DNA of 57,367 bases from Glycomyces dulcitolivorans. Lineage in GTDB: Bacteria; Actinomycetota; Actinomycetes; Mycobacteriales; Micromonosporaceae. Each line of letters starts with the position of its first letter. Position 1 is the first letter of the stretch. The DNA lies in contig NZ_QFRW01000329.1 of NCBI RefSeq assembly GCF_003265355.1, positions 1-57,367 of the forward strand. Direction: 5' to 3'. The notes beneath the pieces were generated by a model. That model was not told the DNA's origin. It did not search any database and saw nothing but the letters and a program-made list of their open reading frames with translations. Positions 34,335 through 43,471 of this stretch are shown one piece after another. The translations under genes and the position numbers were made by a program.

Positions 34335-35822
34335 CTAGCCCAGTTTGTCCAGGATGATCTGGCGGACCGTGCCGGCGTCGGCCTGGCCTTTGGTGGCCTT
34401 CATGACGGCGCCGATGAGGACGCCGGCGGCGGCGTGGGTGCCGCCGCGGATCTTGTCTGCGACTGCCGGGTTGGCGGCGATGGCCTCGTCGACGGCGGCT
34501 TCGAGCGCGCCGGTGTCGGAGACGACCTCCAGGCCGCGCTTGGCGGCGACCTCGGCCGGGGAGCCCTCGCCGGCGATGACGCCGTCGATGACCTGGCGGG
34601 CGAGCTTGTCGTTGAGGCGGCCGTCGTCGACCATGCCCTGGAGTTCGGCGACCTGCGCCGGGGTGATGGCGAGCGCGGCGAGCTCCTCGCCGGACTCGTT
34701 GGCGCGGCGCGACAGCTCGCCGAGCCACCACTTGACGGCGCCGGCGGGGCTGGCCCCGGCGGCGACGGTGGCCTCGATGAGGTCGACGGCGTCGGCGTTG
34801 ACGACCGACTGCATGTCCTTGTCCCCCAGGGACCAGGCGGCCTGGAGGCGCTCGCGGCGCTTGCGCGGGAGTTCGGGGAGCGTGGCGCGCAGCTCCTCGA
34901 CCCATTCGCGGGACGGCTCCATGACGGCGAGGTCGGGCTCGGGGAAGTACCGGTAGTCGGTGGCTTCTTCCTTGGAGCGGCCGGGGCTGGTCTCGCCGGT
35001 GGCCTCGTGGAAGTGGCGGGTCTCCTGGAAGATCCGCTCGCCGGCGTCGAGGAGGGCCGACTGGCGGCGGACCTCGTAGCGGACGGCGCGTTCGACCGAG
35101 CGCAGGGAGTTGACGTTCTTGGTCTCGGTGCGGGTGCCCCACTCCTCGCCGGGCTTGTTCAGCGAGAGGTTGACGTCGCAGCGCAGGGACCCCTGTTCCA
35201 TGCGGACGTCGGAGACGCCGAGGGAGCGGACGATGTCGCGCAGTTCGGCGGTGTAGGCGCGGGCGACCTCGGGGGCGAGGGCGCCGGTGCCGGGGACGGG
35301 GCGGGTGACGATCTCCACGAGCGGGATGCCGGCGCGGTTGTAGTCCACGAGGGACTCGGTGGCGCCGTGGATGCGGCCGGTGGAGCCGCCGACGTGGAGG
35401 GTCTTGCCGGTGTCCTCTTCGAGGTGGACGCGCTCGATCTCGACGCGGTGGACCTGCCCGTCGACGACGACCTCGACGTAGCCGTCCTCGCAGAGCGGCT
35501 CCTCGTACTGGCTGGTCTGGAAGTTCTTCGGCATGTCCGGGTAGAAGTAGTTCTTCCGGGCGAAGCGGGTCCACTCGGCGATGCGGCAGTTGAGCGCCAG
35601 GCCGATCTTGATGGTGGCCTCGATCGCGGCCCGGTTGGCGACCGGGAGGGCGCCGGGGAGGGCCAGGCAGACGGGGCAGACCTGGGTGTTGGGCTCGGCG
35701 CCGAAGACGGTGGAGCAGCCGCAGAACATCTTGGTGTGCGTGTCGAGTTCGATGTGGGTCTCGAGTCCGAGGACGGGCTCGTAGGTCTCGACGGCCTGCT
35801 CGAAGGTGTTCAACTTCGTCAT
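34335..35822 (-). CDS. gatB: Asp-tRNA(Asn)/Glu-tRNA(Gln) amidotransferase subunit B
   Basis: A 495-residue subunit that binds tRNA and activates the mischarged amino acid with ATP. It has the kinase-like cradle motif [19 protein letters not shown], zinc cysteines (CGCS, CPVC), [15 protein letters not shown] and a C-terminal YqeY-like helical domain. Length is normal. It is last in gatC-gatA-gatB, 4 nt after gatA. This complex makes Gln-tRNA and Asn-tRNA by the indirect route. Confidence 0.97.
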   Translation of the reverse strand: MTKLNTFEQAVETYEPVLGLETHIELDTHTKMFCGCSTVFGAEPNTQVCPVCLALPGALPVANRAAIEATIKIGLALNCRIAEWTRFARKNYFYPDMPKNFQTSQYEEPLCEDGYVEVVVDGQVHRVEIERVHLEEDTGKTLHVGGSTGRIHGATESLVDYNRAGIPLVEIVTRPVPGTGALAPEVARAYTAELRDIVRSLGVSDVRMEQGSLRCDVNLSLNKPGEEWGTRTETKNVNSLRSVERAVRYEVRRQSALLDAGERIFQETRHFHEATGETSPGRSKEEATDYRYFPEPDLAVMEPSREWVEELRATLPELPRKRRERLQAAWSLGDKDMQSVVNADAVDLIEATVAAGASPAGAVKWWLGELSRRANESGEELAALAITPAQVAELQGMVDDGRLNDKLARQVIDGVIAGEGSPAEVAAKRGLEVVSDTGALEAAVDEAIAANPAVADKIRGGTHAAAGVLIGAVMKATKGQADAGTVRQIILDKLG

Positions 35823-35826
35823 GTGC

Positions 35827-37332
35827 TTACTTCCCCTCGATCTCGGGCGCGGTGTCGGCGAGGAGGACGTCCTGGGTGGACTCCAGCGCGGCCGCGACGC
35901 GGTAGGTGATGTCGTCGCCCAGGACGGGGCCCATGACCTGGAGGCCGACGGGCATGCCCTCGGAGAGGCCGACGGGGACGGAGACGCCGGGGCCGCCGTA
36001 CATGTTCGTCGGGATCGTGTACAGGTCGGCGAGGTACATCTGGTACGGGTCGCCGGTGCGGGCGCCGAACTCGAAGGCGATGAACGGCGTGGTCGGGCTG
36101 ATGATCGCGTCGACCTGCGCGAAGGCCTTCTCGAAGTCCTGCTTGATGAGCGTGCGGACCTTCTGGGCCTTGCCGTAGAACGCGTCCACGTACCCGGCGC
36201 TGAGCGCGTAGGTGCCGAGGATGATGCGGCGCTTGACCTCCGGGCCGAAGCCGGCCTCGCGGGTGAGGCTCATGACCTCTTCGAGCGAGTGCTTGCCGTC
36301 GTCGCCGGCGCGCAGGCCGTAGCGGACGCCGTCGTAGCGGGCCAGGTTCGAGGAGGCCTCGGACGGGGCGATGAGGTAGTAGGTCGGCAGCGCGTACGTG
36401 AAGGACGGGCAGGAGACCTCGACGATCTCGGCCCCGAGCTTGACGAGCTGCTCCACGCCGGCCTCGTAGGCGGCGACGACGCCGGGTTCGGCGGCGTCGG
36501 CGCCCTCCTTGAACTCCTTGACGACGCCGAGCTTGACGCCGGAGAGGTCGCCGGTCGCGCCGAGGCGGGCGGCCTCGACGACGGGCGGGACGGGCGCGTC
36601 GATGGAGGTCGAGTCGCGCGGGTCGTAGCCGGAGATGACCTCGTGGAGGAGCGCGGCGTCGAGGGCGTTGCGCGCCACCGGGCCGGGCGTGTCGAGCGAG
36701 GACGAGAAGGCGATGAGCCCGTAGCGGGAGTTGCCGCCGTAGGTGGGCTTGGCGCCGAACGTGCCGGTGACGGCGCCGGGCTGGCGGATCGAACCGCCGG
36801 TGTCGGTGCCGATGGCGAGCGGGGCCATCTTCGCGGCCACCGCCGCGGCGGAGCCGCCGCCGGAGCCGCCGGGGATGCGCCCGGTGTCCCACGGGTTGCG
36901 GGTCTTGTGGAAGGCCGAGTACTCGGTGGAGGAGCCCATGGCGAACTCGTCCATGTTCGTCTTGCCGAGGATCGGCATCTTCGCGGCCTTGATGCGCTCG
37001 ACGATGGTCGCGTCGTAGGGCGGGATCCAGCCTTCGAGGATCTTGGAGGCCGCGGTGGTCGGGAGGCCCTTGGTGACGACGACGTCCTTGATGGCGATCG
37101 GGACGCCGGCGAGCGGGCCGAGCTCCTCGCCGCGGGCGATGGCCTCGTCGACCTCGCGGGCGGTGGCGAGGGCCCCTTCGCGGTCGACGTGGAGGAAGGC
37201 GCCGATGGCGCCGTCGATCGCGTCGATCCGGTCGAGGTGGGCCTCGGTGATCGCGTAGGAGGTGGCGCGGCCGGTGCGGATGGCGTCCGCCATGTGGGCG
37301 GCGGTCTGGTCGATGGCGCGGTGTCCGGTCAT
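35827..37332 (-). CDS. gatA: Asp-tRNA(Asn)/Glu-tRNA(Gln) amidotransferase subunit A
   Basis: A 501-residue amidase-signature enzyme that frees ammonia from glutamine. The catalytic Ser-cisSer-Lys set is visible in the [14 protein letters not shown]-like stretch ([23 protein letters not shown] region) and the upstream PIAIKDVV lysine. The motif has GGSGGG; the second Ser of the usual GGSSGG is replaced by Gly. This matches GatA of many actinobacteria. ATG at 37332, 2 nt after gatC. Confidence 0.97.
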   Translation of the reverse strand: MTGHRAIDQTAAHMADAIRTGRATSYAITEAHLDRIDAIDGAIGAFLHVDREGALATAREVDEAIARGEELGPLAGVPIAIKDVVVTKGLPTTAASKILEGWIPPYDATIVERIKAAKMPILGKTNMDEFAMGSSTEYSAFHKTRNPWDTGRIPGGSGGGSAAAVAAKMAPLAIGTDTGGSIRQPGAVTGTFGAKPTYGGNSRYGLIAFSSSLDTPGPVARNALDAALLHEVISGYDPRDSTSIDAPVPPVVEAARLGATGDLSGVKLGVVKEFKEGADAAEPGVVAAYEAGVEQLVKLGAEIVEVSCPSFTYALPTYYLIAPSEASSNLARYDGVRYGLRAGDDGKHSLEEVMSLTREAGFGPEVKRRIILGTYALSAGYVDAFYGKAQKVRTLIKQDFEKAFAQVDAIISPTTPFIAFEFGARTGDPYQMYLADLYTIPTNMYGGPGVSVPVGLSEGMPVGLQVMGPVLGDDITYRVAAALESTQDVLLADTAPEIEGK

Positions 37333-37334
37333 GC

Positions 37335-37634
37335 TCAGGCCTCCTCGTCCAGGATGCGCGGGACGCGGAAGCGGTCCTCGGCGGTGTCGGGGCCGCCGGC
37401 GAGGACGGCGTCGCGGGGCAGGGACGGCTGGGGCTGGTCTTCCCGGAACACGTTCACCAGCGGCACCGCGTGCGAGGTCGGCTGGACGCCGTCCGTGTCC
37501 ACTTCGGCGAGCGTCTTCATCGACTGGAGGATGACGTCGAGCTGGCCGGCGAAGGCGTCGAGTTCGACGTCGGTGACCTCAAGGCGGGCGAGCCGCGCCA
37601 GGTGCGCGACTTCCTCGCGTGAAATCGTACTCAC
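37335..37634 (-). CDS. gatC: Asp-tRNA(Asn)/Glu-tRNA(Gln) amidotransferase subunit C
   Basis: A 99-residue subunit that wraps around GatA and GatB. It has the family start [17 protein letters not shown], a helical hairpin and the C-terminal LRxD-like end (LPRDAV...FRVPRIL). The start is GTG at 37634. AGGA lies about 10 nt upstream. First gene of the operon. Confidence 0.95.
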   Translation of the reverse strand: MSTISREEVAHLARLARLEVTDVELDAFAGQLDVILQSMKTLAEVDTDGVQPTSHAVPLVNVFREDQPQPSLPRDAVLAGGPDTAEDRFRVPRILDEEA

Positions 37635-37793
37635 GACAGGTGTTTCCTAACGGTTACTAGCTGCGGGAAGACCAGTCGAGTCTAGGCCGTGCGCGGCGGC
37701 GGCCCGAGGCGGGCACGGCGCGGGCGGGAGTGTGTCATACCGCGGGGACGGGCGCGGTCCGCGGGACTGTGACCGACGAGTCGTGAAAACGGC

Positions 37794-37823
37794 TTGCCAT
37801 GGATAGAGCAGGGTGGATATGAC
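37794..37823 (+). promoter_or_regulatory. Possible sigma-70-type promoter for a small RNA
   Basis: TTGCCA (37794-37799), an 18-nt spacer and TATGAC (37818-37823) match the housekeeping consensus at five and four of six positions. The transcript would start near 37830 and run to the hairpin at 37960. Confidence 0.3.
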
Positions 37824-37829
37824 CCCCTA

Positions 37830-37996
37830 GCCACGGCGAATGTGACGTGATACTCTCTCGGTACTGGTTCGGAACGGGTTTCCTGGTTTCCTTTCTGTTT
37901 CCTTGCTAAGAACGAGTCGGTGGGTGTTCCGACTTGTGGTGGTGTTCTCGGACCAGTACGGGCCCCGGACTTTCGTCCGGGGCCCATTTCTTTTTG
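37830..37996 (+). ncRNA. Candidate small RNA ending in a strong terminator
   Basis: The 367-nt gap between gatC and the ABC gene holds no ORF I can support. A plus-strand transcript of about 165 nt is possible: promoter-like hexamers end at 37823, a small stem forms near 37915-37935 (AGTCGG with CCGACT), and the 3' end is a perfect 11-bp hairpin followed by ATTTCTTTTT. The U-run exists only on the plus strand, although both neighbouring genes are on the minus strand. Pyrimidine-rich stretches lie in the middle. No known RNA family was recognised. Confidence 0.35.
37960..37985 (+). terminator. Rho-independent terminator pointing plus
   Basis: An 11-bp stem (GGGCCCCGGAC with GTCCGGGGCCC) and TTTC loop is followed by ATTTCTTTTTG on the plus strand only. 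It could also serve, without U-run, as the end of the minus-strand ABC operon. Confidence 0.7.
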
Positions 37997-38001
37997 TTGG
38001 G

Positions 38002-39801
38002 CTACAAGGGTTTTCCAGCTCCGGCGAACTCCTCGGGACGGTGCTCCTGCTCCCCGTGCCAGGCCCGCCACAGTCCCGCGTAGTGGCCGTCGAGCGCGAT
38101 GAGCTCGTCGTGGCTGCCGAGTTCGGCGACGCGACCGTCCTCGACGACGGCGATCCGGTCGGCGTCGTGCGCGGTGTGGAGCCGGTGAGCGATCGCGATC
38201 ACGGTGCGGCCCTCCAGGACCGCCGCGAGCGCGCGCTCGGTGTCGCGGGCCGCGCGCGGGTCGAGCATCGCGGTGGCCTCGTCGAGGATCACCACGTCGG
38301 GGTCGGCGAGGATGATGCGCGCGAGCGCGATCTGCTGCGCGGAGGCGGCGTCGAGCTCGCGGGCCTTGCCGCCCAGGGCGGTGTCGAGTCCTTCGGGCAG
38401 GTCGAAGGCCCAGTCGGCGCCGACGGCGGCGAGCGCGTCGTTCAGCTCCTGGTCGGAGGCTTCGGCCTTGGCGAGGATCAGGTTGTCGCGCAAGGAGGCC
38501 GTGAAGACGTGGTGCTCCTGGGTGACGAGGGTGACGCGGCGGCGGCGCTCGTCGAGCGGGAGCGCGGCGACGTCGACGCCGCCGATGGCCGCGCGGCCCT
38601 GGCGGGGCGTGTCGGAGCCGGAGATGAGCCGCGCGAGCGTGGACTTCCCGGCGCCGGAGGGGCCGACGACGGCGAGGCGCTGGCCGGCGGGGACCGAGAG
38701 GGTCACGCCGTGGAGCACGTCGCGGGTGCCCGAGGGGTAGGCGTAGCGGACGTCGGTGAGGTCGACCGTGCCGTCCACGGGGCGGTCGGTCGTCGCGTTC
38801 TGCTCGGTGTCCTCGGCTTGGGCGACGCCTTCGATGCGGGACATGGCCGCGAAGCCGCGCTGGACCTTCTCGACCCACATGAGCAGGTGGTCGATGGGGA
38901 ACATGATCTGGCGGGTGAGGACGGCGCAGGAGGCGACGGTGCCGAGGGTGACCGAGCCGTCGAAGTAGAGCGCGCCGCCGACCAGGAGCACCGTGGCGGT
39001 CGGGAGGGCGTACGCGCCGTCGAGGAACGGGAAGAACACGCTGCGCAGGAACAGGGTGTAGCGGGCGGCCTTCCAGTGACGGGCGACCGTGTCGTCCCCG
39101 GCCGTGTCGCGGGCGCCGCGCAGGCGGTAGGCCTCGGTGGTGCGGGCGCCGTCGGCGGAGGCGCCGATGGTGTCGCCGATCGCGGACTCGGCCTGGCGCT
39201 CGTTGAGGTAGCCGGAGCGGGCGCGCTTGAGGTACCAGCGGGTGCCGATGTACAGCGAGGGGACGACGACAAGCATGCACAGGCCCAGCAGCGGGCTGGC
39301 CCAGAGCATCGCGGCGAAGAACACGATCACCTTGAGGATCGAGACGGTGATCTGCGGGAGGCCGTCGCGGAAGAGGAGCCCGGCCTCGGGGACGTCGGCG
39401 GAGGAGCGGGTCATGAGGTCGCCGGAGCCGGCCTGCTCGACGACGGGCATCGGCAGGCGCAGGGCGCGGTCGACGAACTCGACCCTCATGCGGGCCGAGA
39501 GGCGCTCGCCGAGGCGGTGCGAAACGAACGTCCCGGCCCAGGTGAAGGCCACGACGGCGACGATCGAGCCGATGAGGCCGAGGGCGAGGAAGTCGATGGC
39601 CGAGGCGCCGGAGCCGGCGGTGAGCCGGTCGAGCATCTCGCCGAGCAGCAGCGGCGCGACCGCGGCGGCGACCGCGGCGACCAGGTGGAGGCTCACGGCG
39701 GTGGCGGCGCGGCGCTTCTCGGTCAGGAGCAGGCGCACGAAGGCGCGGCGCACCGCCGGGGTGTCGGCGACGGGCAGCTGCCCGGACGTGGTGGTGCTCA
39801 T
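38002..39801 (-). CDS. ABC exporter half, ATPase-competent subunit
   Basis: A 599-residue type IV (exporter) half-transporter: six membrane helices in residues about 20-310, then the ATPase. Walker A GPSGAGKST, Walker B VVILDEATAMLD and H-loop IAIAHRL are intact. The signature, however, is LDAASAQQ instead of LSGGQ. It therefore supplies the catalytic side of one site and the degenerate signature of the other. ATG at 39801 overlaps the partner's stop (ATGA). Substrate is unknown; exporters of this kind carry lipids, drugs or peptides. Confidence 0.9.
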   Translation of the reverse strand: MSTTTSGQLPVADTPAVRRAFVRLLLTEKRRAATAVSLHLVAAVAAAVAPLLLGEMLDRLTAGSGASAIDFLALGLIGSIVAVVAFTWAGTFVSHRLGERLSARMRVEFVDRALRLPMPVVEQAGSGDLMTRSSADVPEAGLLFRDGLPQITVSILKVIVFFAAMLWASPLLGLCMLVVVPSLYIGTRWYLKRARSGYLNERQAESAIGDTIGASADGARTTEAYRLRGARDTAGDDTVARHWKAARYTLFLRSVFFPFLDGAYALPTATVLLVGGALYFDGSVTLGTVASCAVLTRQIMFPIDHLLMWVEKVQRGFAAMSRIEGVAQAEDTEQNATTDRPVDGTVDLTDVRYAYPSGTRDVLHGVTLSVPAGQRLAVVGPSGAGKSTLARLISGSDTPRQGRAAIGGVDVAALPLDERRRRVTLVTQEHHVFTASLRDNLILAKAEASDQELNDALAAVGADWAFDLPEGLDTALGGKARELDAASAQQIALARIILADPDVVILDEATAMLDPRAARDTERALAAVLEGRTVIAIAHRLHTAHDADRIAVVEDGRVAELGSHDELIALDGHYAGLWRAWHGEQEHRPEEFAGAGKPL

Positions 39802-41534
39802 GCTTCCTCCCGGGAGACGAGGGCGCGGTATTCGGGGTGCTCGGCGGCCAGGTCGTGGTGGCTGCCGGTGGCGATGACCTTGCCGCCCTGGACGAACGCG
39901 ACGCGGTCGGCGCGGCCGAGCCACAGCGGCGAGGTGGTGGCGACCGCGGTGGCGAGCCCGGAGCGAGTCTCGGCGAGGCGGTCGACGATGCGGGCCTCGG
40001 TGTGCGAGTCGACCGCGGAGGTCGGCTCGTGGAGCAGGAGCGCCTCGGGGGCGGCGGCGATGGCGCGCGCCAGGCGCAGGCGCTGCCGCTGGCCGCCCGA
40101 GAGAGTGCGGGCCTGGTTGTCGAGCTCGGTGTCGAGGCCGTTCGGCAGGGACTCGACGACGTCCGAGGCGGAGGCGGCCTCGATCGCGGTCTCGACGCGG
40201 GTCCCGCCGTCGCGGGCGCCGATCGCGGCCGCGAGGGTCCCGGCGAACAGGTACGCGTCGTGCTCGGCGACGAGGACGCGGCGGCGCAGCTCGTCGCGAT
40301 CGAGCCCGGCGACGGGGACGTCGCCGAAGCGGGCCTCGGACGCGGCGTACCCGCCGAGGCGGTCGAAGGCGCGGGCGACCTGGTCGGAGTCGGCGGAGGC
40401 GACGGCGAGCAGCTCGCCGCCCTCGACGGTGAGCCCGGACTCGGGGTCGTGGAGCCCGGCGCCGGCGGCGGGGCCGGGGACGGTCTCGGCGGGGGCCTCG
40501 CGCTCAGGCGTGTTCAGCAGCTCGCAGACCTTCCCGGCGGCGACGCGGCCCTCGATGATCCGGTAGGTGCAGCCGATGAGCCAGTGGACGGGCAGCAGCA
40601 GGGCGCTGGTGTAGCCGAACGCGGCGACCATCTGGCCGGGCGTGAGGTCCCCGGCGGCGACCTGGCGGGCGGCGATCCAGATGACGACGCCCAGGAGGAT
40701 CGCGGGCGTGCCCTCGCCGAGGGCGTTGAGCCACGCCTGCGGGGCGGCGACCTTGTACCCGGCCTCGCGCAGGGCCTCGGAGTCCTTGCGGTACGAGGCG
40801 GTGAAGCGGGCCTCGCCGCCGATGCCGCGCAGGACCCGCAGGCCCGAAACGATGTCGGAGGCGCGGCCGGTGATGTCGCCGACGCGCTCGCGGTAGGCCT
40901 CCTGGCGGTCCTGGAGCTTGTTCAGGACCGGGCCGGTGACGAGGCCGACGGCGAAGACGCCGATGAAGATGGTGAGGCCCAGGGCGACCGAGGTGTTGAA
41001 CAGGAGGACGCCGACCGCGATGAGGCCGATGAGGCAGCCCGCGGTGGGCGAGAGCGAGTCGACGGCCCAGGAGATCCGGTTGATGTCCGTGGCGCCGACC
41101 GAGACGACCTCGCCGGTGGTGAGCTTCTGCCGCAGCTCGTCCCCGAGGCGGTTGACCTTGCGGGTGGCGAGCTGGAGCGTCCGGTACGAGGCGTCCATGC
41201 GCCAGTACACGGTGAGGCGGTGCGAGATGACGATCATCGCCGCGGTCGCGAAGCCCGCAAGGACCATCGCGGAGGACCAGAACGCGAGCGCGCCCCAGTC
41301 CCGCTCGCGCAGGCCGTTGTCGACCGCGCCGGTGAGGAAGTACGGCAGGACCGGGAGCGAGCCGAGGGCGAGGCCGGAGGTGACGAGCGCCGCGATCGCG
41401 AGGCCCTTGTTGCGGGACGCGAGCCAGGCGAGCAGGCGCCAGGGCGTCCCCGGGGGACCTTGGGGGTCGCCGAGGGAGCCGTCCGGGCGCAGCGGATCGG
41501 CGAGCGGGTATTCGGGGGCGCGGAGGAACCTCAC
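39798..41534 (-). CDS. ABC exporter half with degenerate ATP-binding site
   Basis: A 578-residue partner, also with six helices then an ATPase fold. The signature LSGGQRQR is perfect, but the Walker A region reads VASADSDQ with no GKS/T. Walker B has His for Asp (LLLHEPTSAVD). The H-loop His is missing (ATTSPLW). The subunit can thus help build only one working site with the following gene's product. Start: GTG at 41534 (VRFLRAPEYP). It overlaps the next gene by four bases. Divergent from an alpha/beta hydrolase-like gene. Confidence 0.88.
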   Translation of the reverse strand: MRFLRAPEYPLADPLRPDGSLGDPQGPPGTPWRLLAWLASRNKGLAIAALVTSGLALGSLPVLPYFLTGAVDNGLRERDWGALAFWSSAMVLAGFATAAMIVISHRLTVYWRMDASYRTLQLATRKVNRLGDELRQKLTTGEVVSVGATDINRISWAVDSLSPTAGCLIGLIAVGVLLFNTSVALGLTIFIGVFAVGLVTGPVLNKLQDRQEAYRERVGDITGRASDIVSGLRVLRGIGGEARFTASYRKDSEALREAGYKVAAPQAWLNALGEGTPAILLGVVIWIAARQVAAGDLTPGQMVAAFGYTSALLLPVHWLIGCTYRIIEGRVAAGKVCELLNTPEREAPAETVPGPAAGAGLHDPESGLTVEGGELLAVASADSDQVARAFDRLGGYAASEARFGDVPVAGLDRDELRRRVLVAEHDAYLFAGTLAAAIGARDGGTRVETAIEAASASDVVESLPNGLDTELDNQARTLSGGQRQRLRLARAIAAAPEALLLHEPTSAVDSHTEARIVDRLAETRSGLATAVATTSPLWLGRADRVAFVQGGKVIATGSHHDLAAEHPEYRALVSREEA

Positions 41535-41627
41535 TTGCCGAGCGTAAAGGGAGGGTCCGACAACCGGCAATCGATTAACCCCTGACCGGTTACGTTTCAC
41601 TTTCTTGTCCGAATCGCCCGGAGTCGC

Positions 41628-42272
41628 ATGTACTACGCTGACCGCGGACCGACGCCGCTCTCTCCCCTCGACTGGAGCATCCCCTTGCCGACGCTGTACT
41701 CCGAAGAAGTTCTGCGCCAACCGGAACCCGAGTGGACCGGGGAGCGCTGGGGAGTCGACGGCCGGCCCGTGCTGCTGCTGACCGAGAGCGGCGACGACCG
41801 GTCGGCGTGGTGGCCGGTCGCGGCGCGCCTCGCCGAGGACCTCGCGGTGGCCGTGCTCGACCTGCCCGAGGACGGGACGATCGGCGACCGGGCGGAGACG
41901 CTCGCGCAGTTCGTCGCGAAGATGGGGACGCGGGCGCCGGTGGTCGTCGGGCACGGGCGGGCCGCGGTCGTCGCGTCGCTGTTCGCGGCCCGGTACGTCG
42001 CGCACGGCGTGGTGGCCGTCGAGCGGGCCCTCGACGCGCCCGGCGGGGACGAGGACGCCGAGGCGGCGCTCGCCGAGATCACCGCGGGGCCGCGGAAGGT
42101 CAAGTGCCGCTACCTGTCCGTGTTCGGGTCGGCGCCGCGGCCGGGCTACGCCGCGTGGCTCGAAGCGCGGATCCCGGGCGCCGAGTGCGCCGTGTACGGG
42201 ACCGGGGACCGGTTCCCCCACCTGAGCGACCCCGAGCGGTTCATCAAGGACGTCACGGCGCTGGCTTCCTAG
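41628..42272 (+). CDS. Alpha/beta-hydrolase-fold protein, probably without catalytic serine
   Basis: A 214-residue protein with the alpha/beta hydrolase layout (PVLLLTESGDDRSAWWPVA, then VVVGHGRAAVVASLFAARY, and a late FPHLSDPERFI histidine). The nucleophile elbow, normally GHSxG, is GHGRA here, so the serine is absent. It may be a non-enzymatic relative or use other chemistry. The ATG at 41628 has CGGAG 4 nt upstream. Single gene, divergent from the ABC exporter. Confidence 0.72.
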   Translation: MYYADRGPTPLSPLDWSIPLPTLYSEEVLRQPEPEWTGERWGVDGRPVLLLTESGDDRSAWWPVAARLAEDLAVAVLDLPEDGTIGDRAETLAQFVAKMGTRAPVVVGHGRAAVVASLFAARYVAHGVVAVERALDAPGGDEDAEAALAEITAGPRKVKCRYLSVFGSAPRPGYAAWLEARIPGAECAVYGTGDRFPHLSDPERFIKDVTALAS

Positions 42273-42352
42273 GGTTCTCTTTGCGTCCCAGGGCGTTGGC
42301 CGAGGTAGGACCGTCCATATGACACGGAGCGAGCGTTCGGAAGCGATCACGT

Positions 42353-42396
42353 GGAGTTTTATTTCACTGTGACGCTTCTCAACGAAGAAAAACTCC
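42353..42396 (+). repeat. Inverted repeat in the leader of the peptidoglycan-binding gene
   Basis: GGAGTTTT (42353-42360) and AAAACTCC (42389-42396) flank a 28-nt loop. The 250-nt gap 42273-42522 is less GC-rich than its surroundings. It may hold a promoter or RNA element; no known riboswitch was recognised. Confidence 0.35.
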
Positions 42397-42522
42397 GCTA
42401 TGGTCTGAATCACCAAACCCGCCTCAACCCCTGAACGATCCCCGCTCCGTCCGCGGCGGCCATCGGCACCGTCTTTCCAAAAGCACCGTCGCGTTAGGTA
42501 TTCCGAAGGGACGCATCGCCTC

Positions 42523-43401
42523 ATGACCCACCAAGAACCACGTACCCCCCGCTCCCGCCGCTGGGTGCTCTCCCGCGCCCTCATGGTCGGCGGCGCCGTC
42601 ACGGCCGCCGCCGTCCCGTCCGTCTTCGCGCTCACCTCGGCGAGCGCGGCGGTGTCGGTCGACATGGAGCTCGTGCTCGTGGCCGCGATGGTCGACCCGC
42701 AGAAGTCCGGCACCGGCACCACGCTCAACGCGGCGGCCTCGGTGAAGGCCGTCGAGCAGGCGCTCGACGCGAAGAACCACCTGGCGACGTCCGCAGTGGA
42801 CGGCCACTACGGGACCTCCACGATCACGGCCTACTCGGCGTGGCAGAAGGCCCTCGGGTACACCGGGCTCGACGCCAACGGCATCCCCGGGCCGACTTCA
42901 CTGACGAAGCTCGGCAGCGACACCGGCGTGTTCACCGTGACCCGCAAGATCGACATCGGGTCCGCCTCGGACTCCTACGGAGGCAGGCGGGTCAACACCC
43001 GCACCAAGAACATGCTGGCCGCCGCCGACGGGAAGGTCTCCTGGAGCCTCGCCCTCACGCAGGGCTCCTACACGACCGGCAACCCCAGCTCCGCCGGGAC
43101 GCACGACGGCGGCGGCGTGGTCGACATCAGCGTCAGCGGCATGACCGCCACCCAGCGGTGGCAGACCGTCAAGGCGCTGCGCGACGTCGGCTTCGCGGCC
43201 TGGCTGCGCACCCCCGAGCAGGGGTTCAGCTACCACATCCACGCGAACGCGGTGGGCGACACCGACATGGTCGACGTCGCCCGCGCGCAGGTCCACGACT
43301 ACTTCTACGGCAAGAACGGCCTCGCGAGCCACGCGGCCGACAACACCCCCAGCTCCTACAAGGGCTCGTTCACCTGGTGGGAGCAGTACAAGCGGAGCTG
43401 A
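42523..43401 (+). CDS. Secreted peptidoglycan-binding protein with M15-like zinc domain
   Basis: A 292-residue exported protein. The N-terminus (SRRWVLSRALMVGG...SASA) is a Tat/Sec-like signal, cleaved at about residue 42. A PG_binding_1 domain (about 65-135; VDGHYGTSTITAYSAWQ) follows. The C-terminal domain has THDGGGVVDI and YHIHAN, which resemble the HxxxxxxD and HxH zinc sites of LAS/M15 peptidases. It probably acts on the cell wall, but the enzyme activity is inferred. ATG at 42523; a modest ribosome site (AAGGGA) lies about 13 nt upstream. Confidence 0.82.
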   Translation: MTHQEPRTPRSRRWVLSRALMVGGAVTAAAVPSVFALTSASAAVSVDMELVLVAAMVDPQKSGTGTTLNAAASVKAVEQALDAKNHLATSAVDGHYGTSTITAYSAWQKALGYTGLDANGIPGPTSLTKLGSDTGVFTVTRKIDIGSASDSYGGRRVNTRTKNMLAAADGKVSWSLALTQGSYTTGNPSSAGTHDGGGVVDISVSGMTATQRWQTVKALRDVGFAAWLRTPEQGFSYHIHANAVGDTDMVDVARAQVHDYFYGKNGLASHAADNTPSSYKGSFTWWEQYKRS

Positions 43402-43425
43402 CAGAGCTCGATATAAGGAAAGACC

Positions 43426-43458
43426 GGCGGGCGGGACCACACAATGGCCCCGCCCGCC
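43426..43458. terminator. Terminator hairpin between convergent genes
   Basis: A 10-bp GC stem (GGCGGGCGGG with CCCGCCCGCC) and a 13-nt loop lie between the peptidoglycan-binding gene stop and the receiver gene stop. No real U-run, so it may act both ways. Confidence 0.55.
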
Positions 43459-43471
43459 GCTTCGCGTCCGC

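Noticed and set aside
42273-42522. ydaO-type cyclic di-AMP riboswitch before the peptidoglycan-binding gene
   Set aside because: Such riboswitches often precede wall-enzyme genes in actinobacteria, but the conserved sequence blocks are not visible here.
39798-42728. Extended N-terminus of the degenerate ABC subunit (frame open to 42728)
   Set aside because: The added 400 residues run antisense through the alpha/beta hydrolase gene and lack any transporter similarity; GTG at 41534 gives a normal length.
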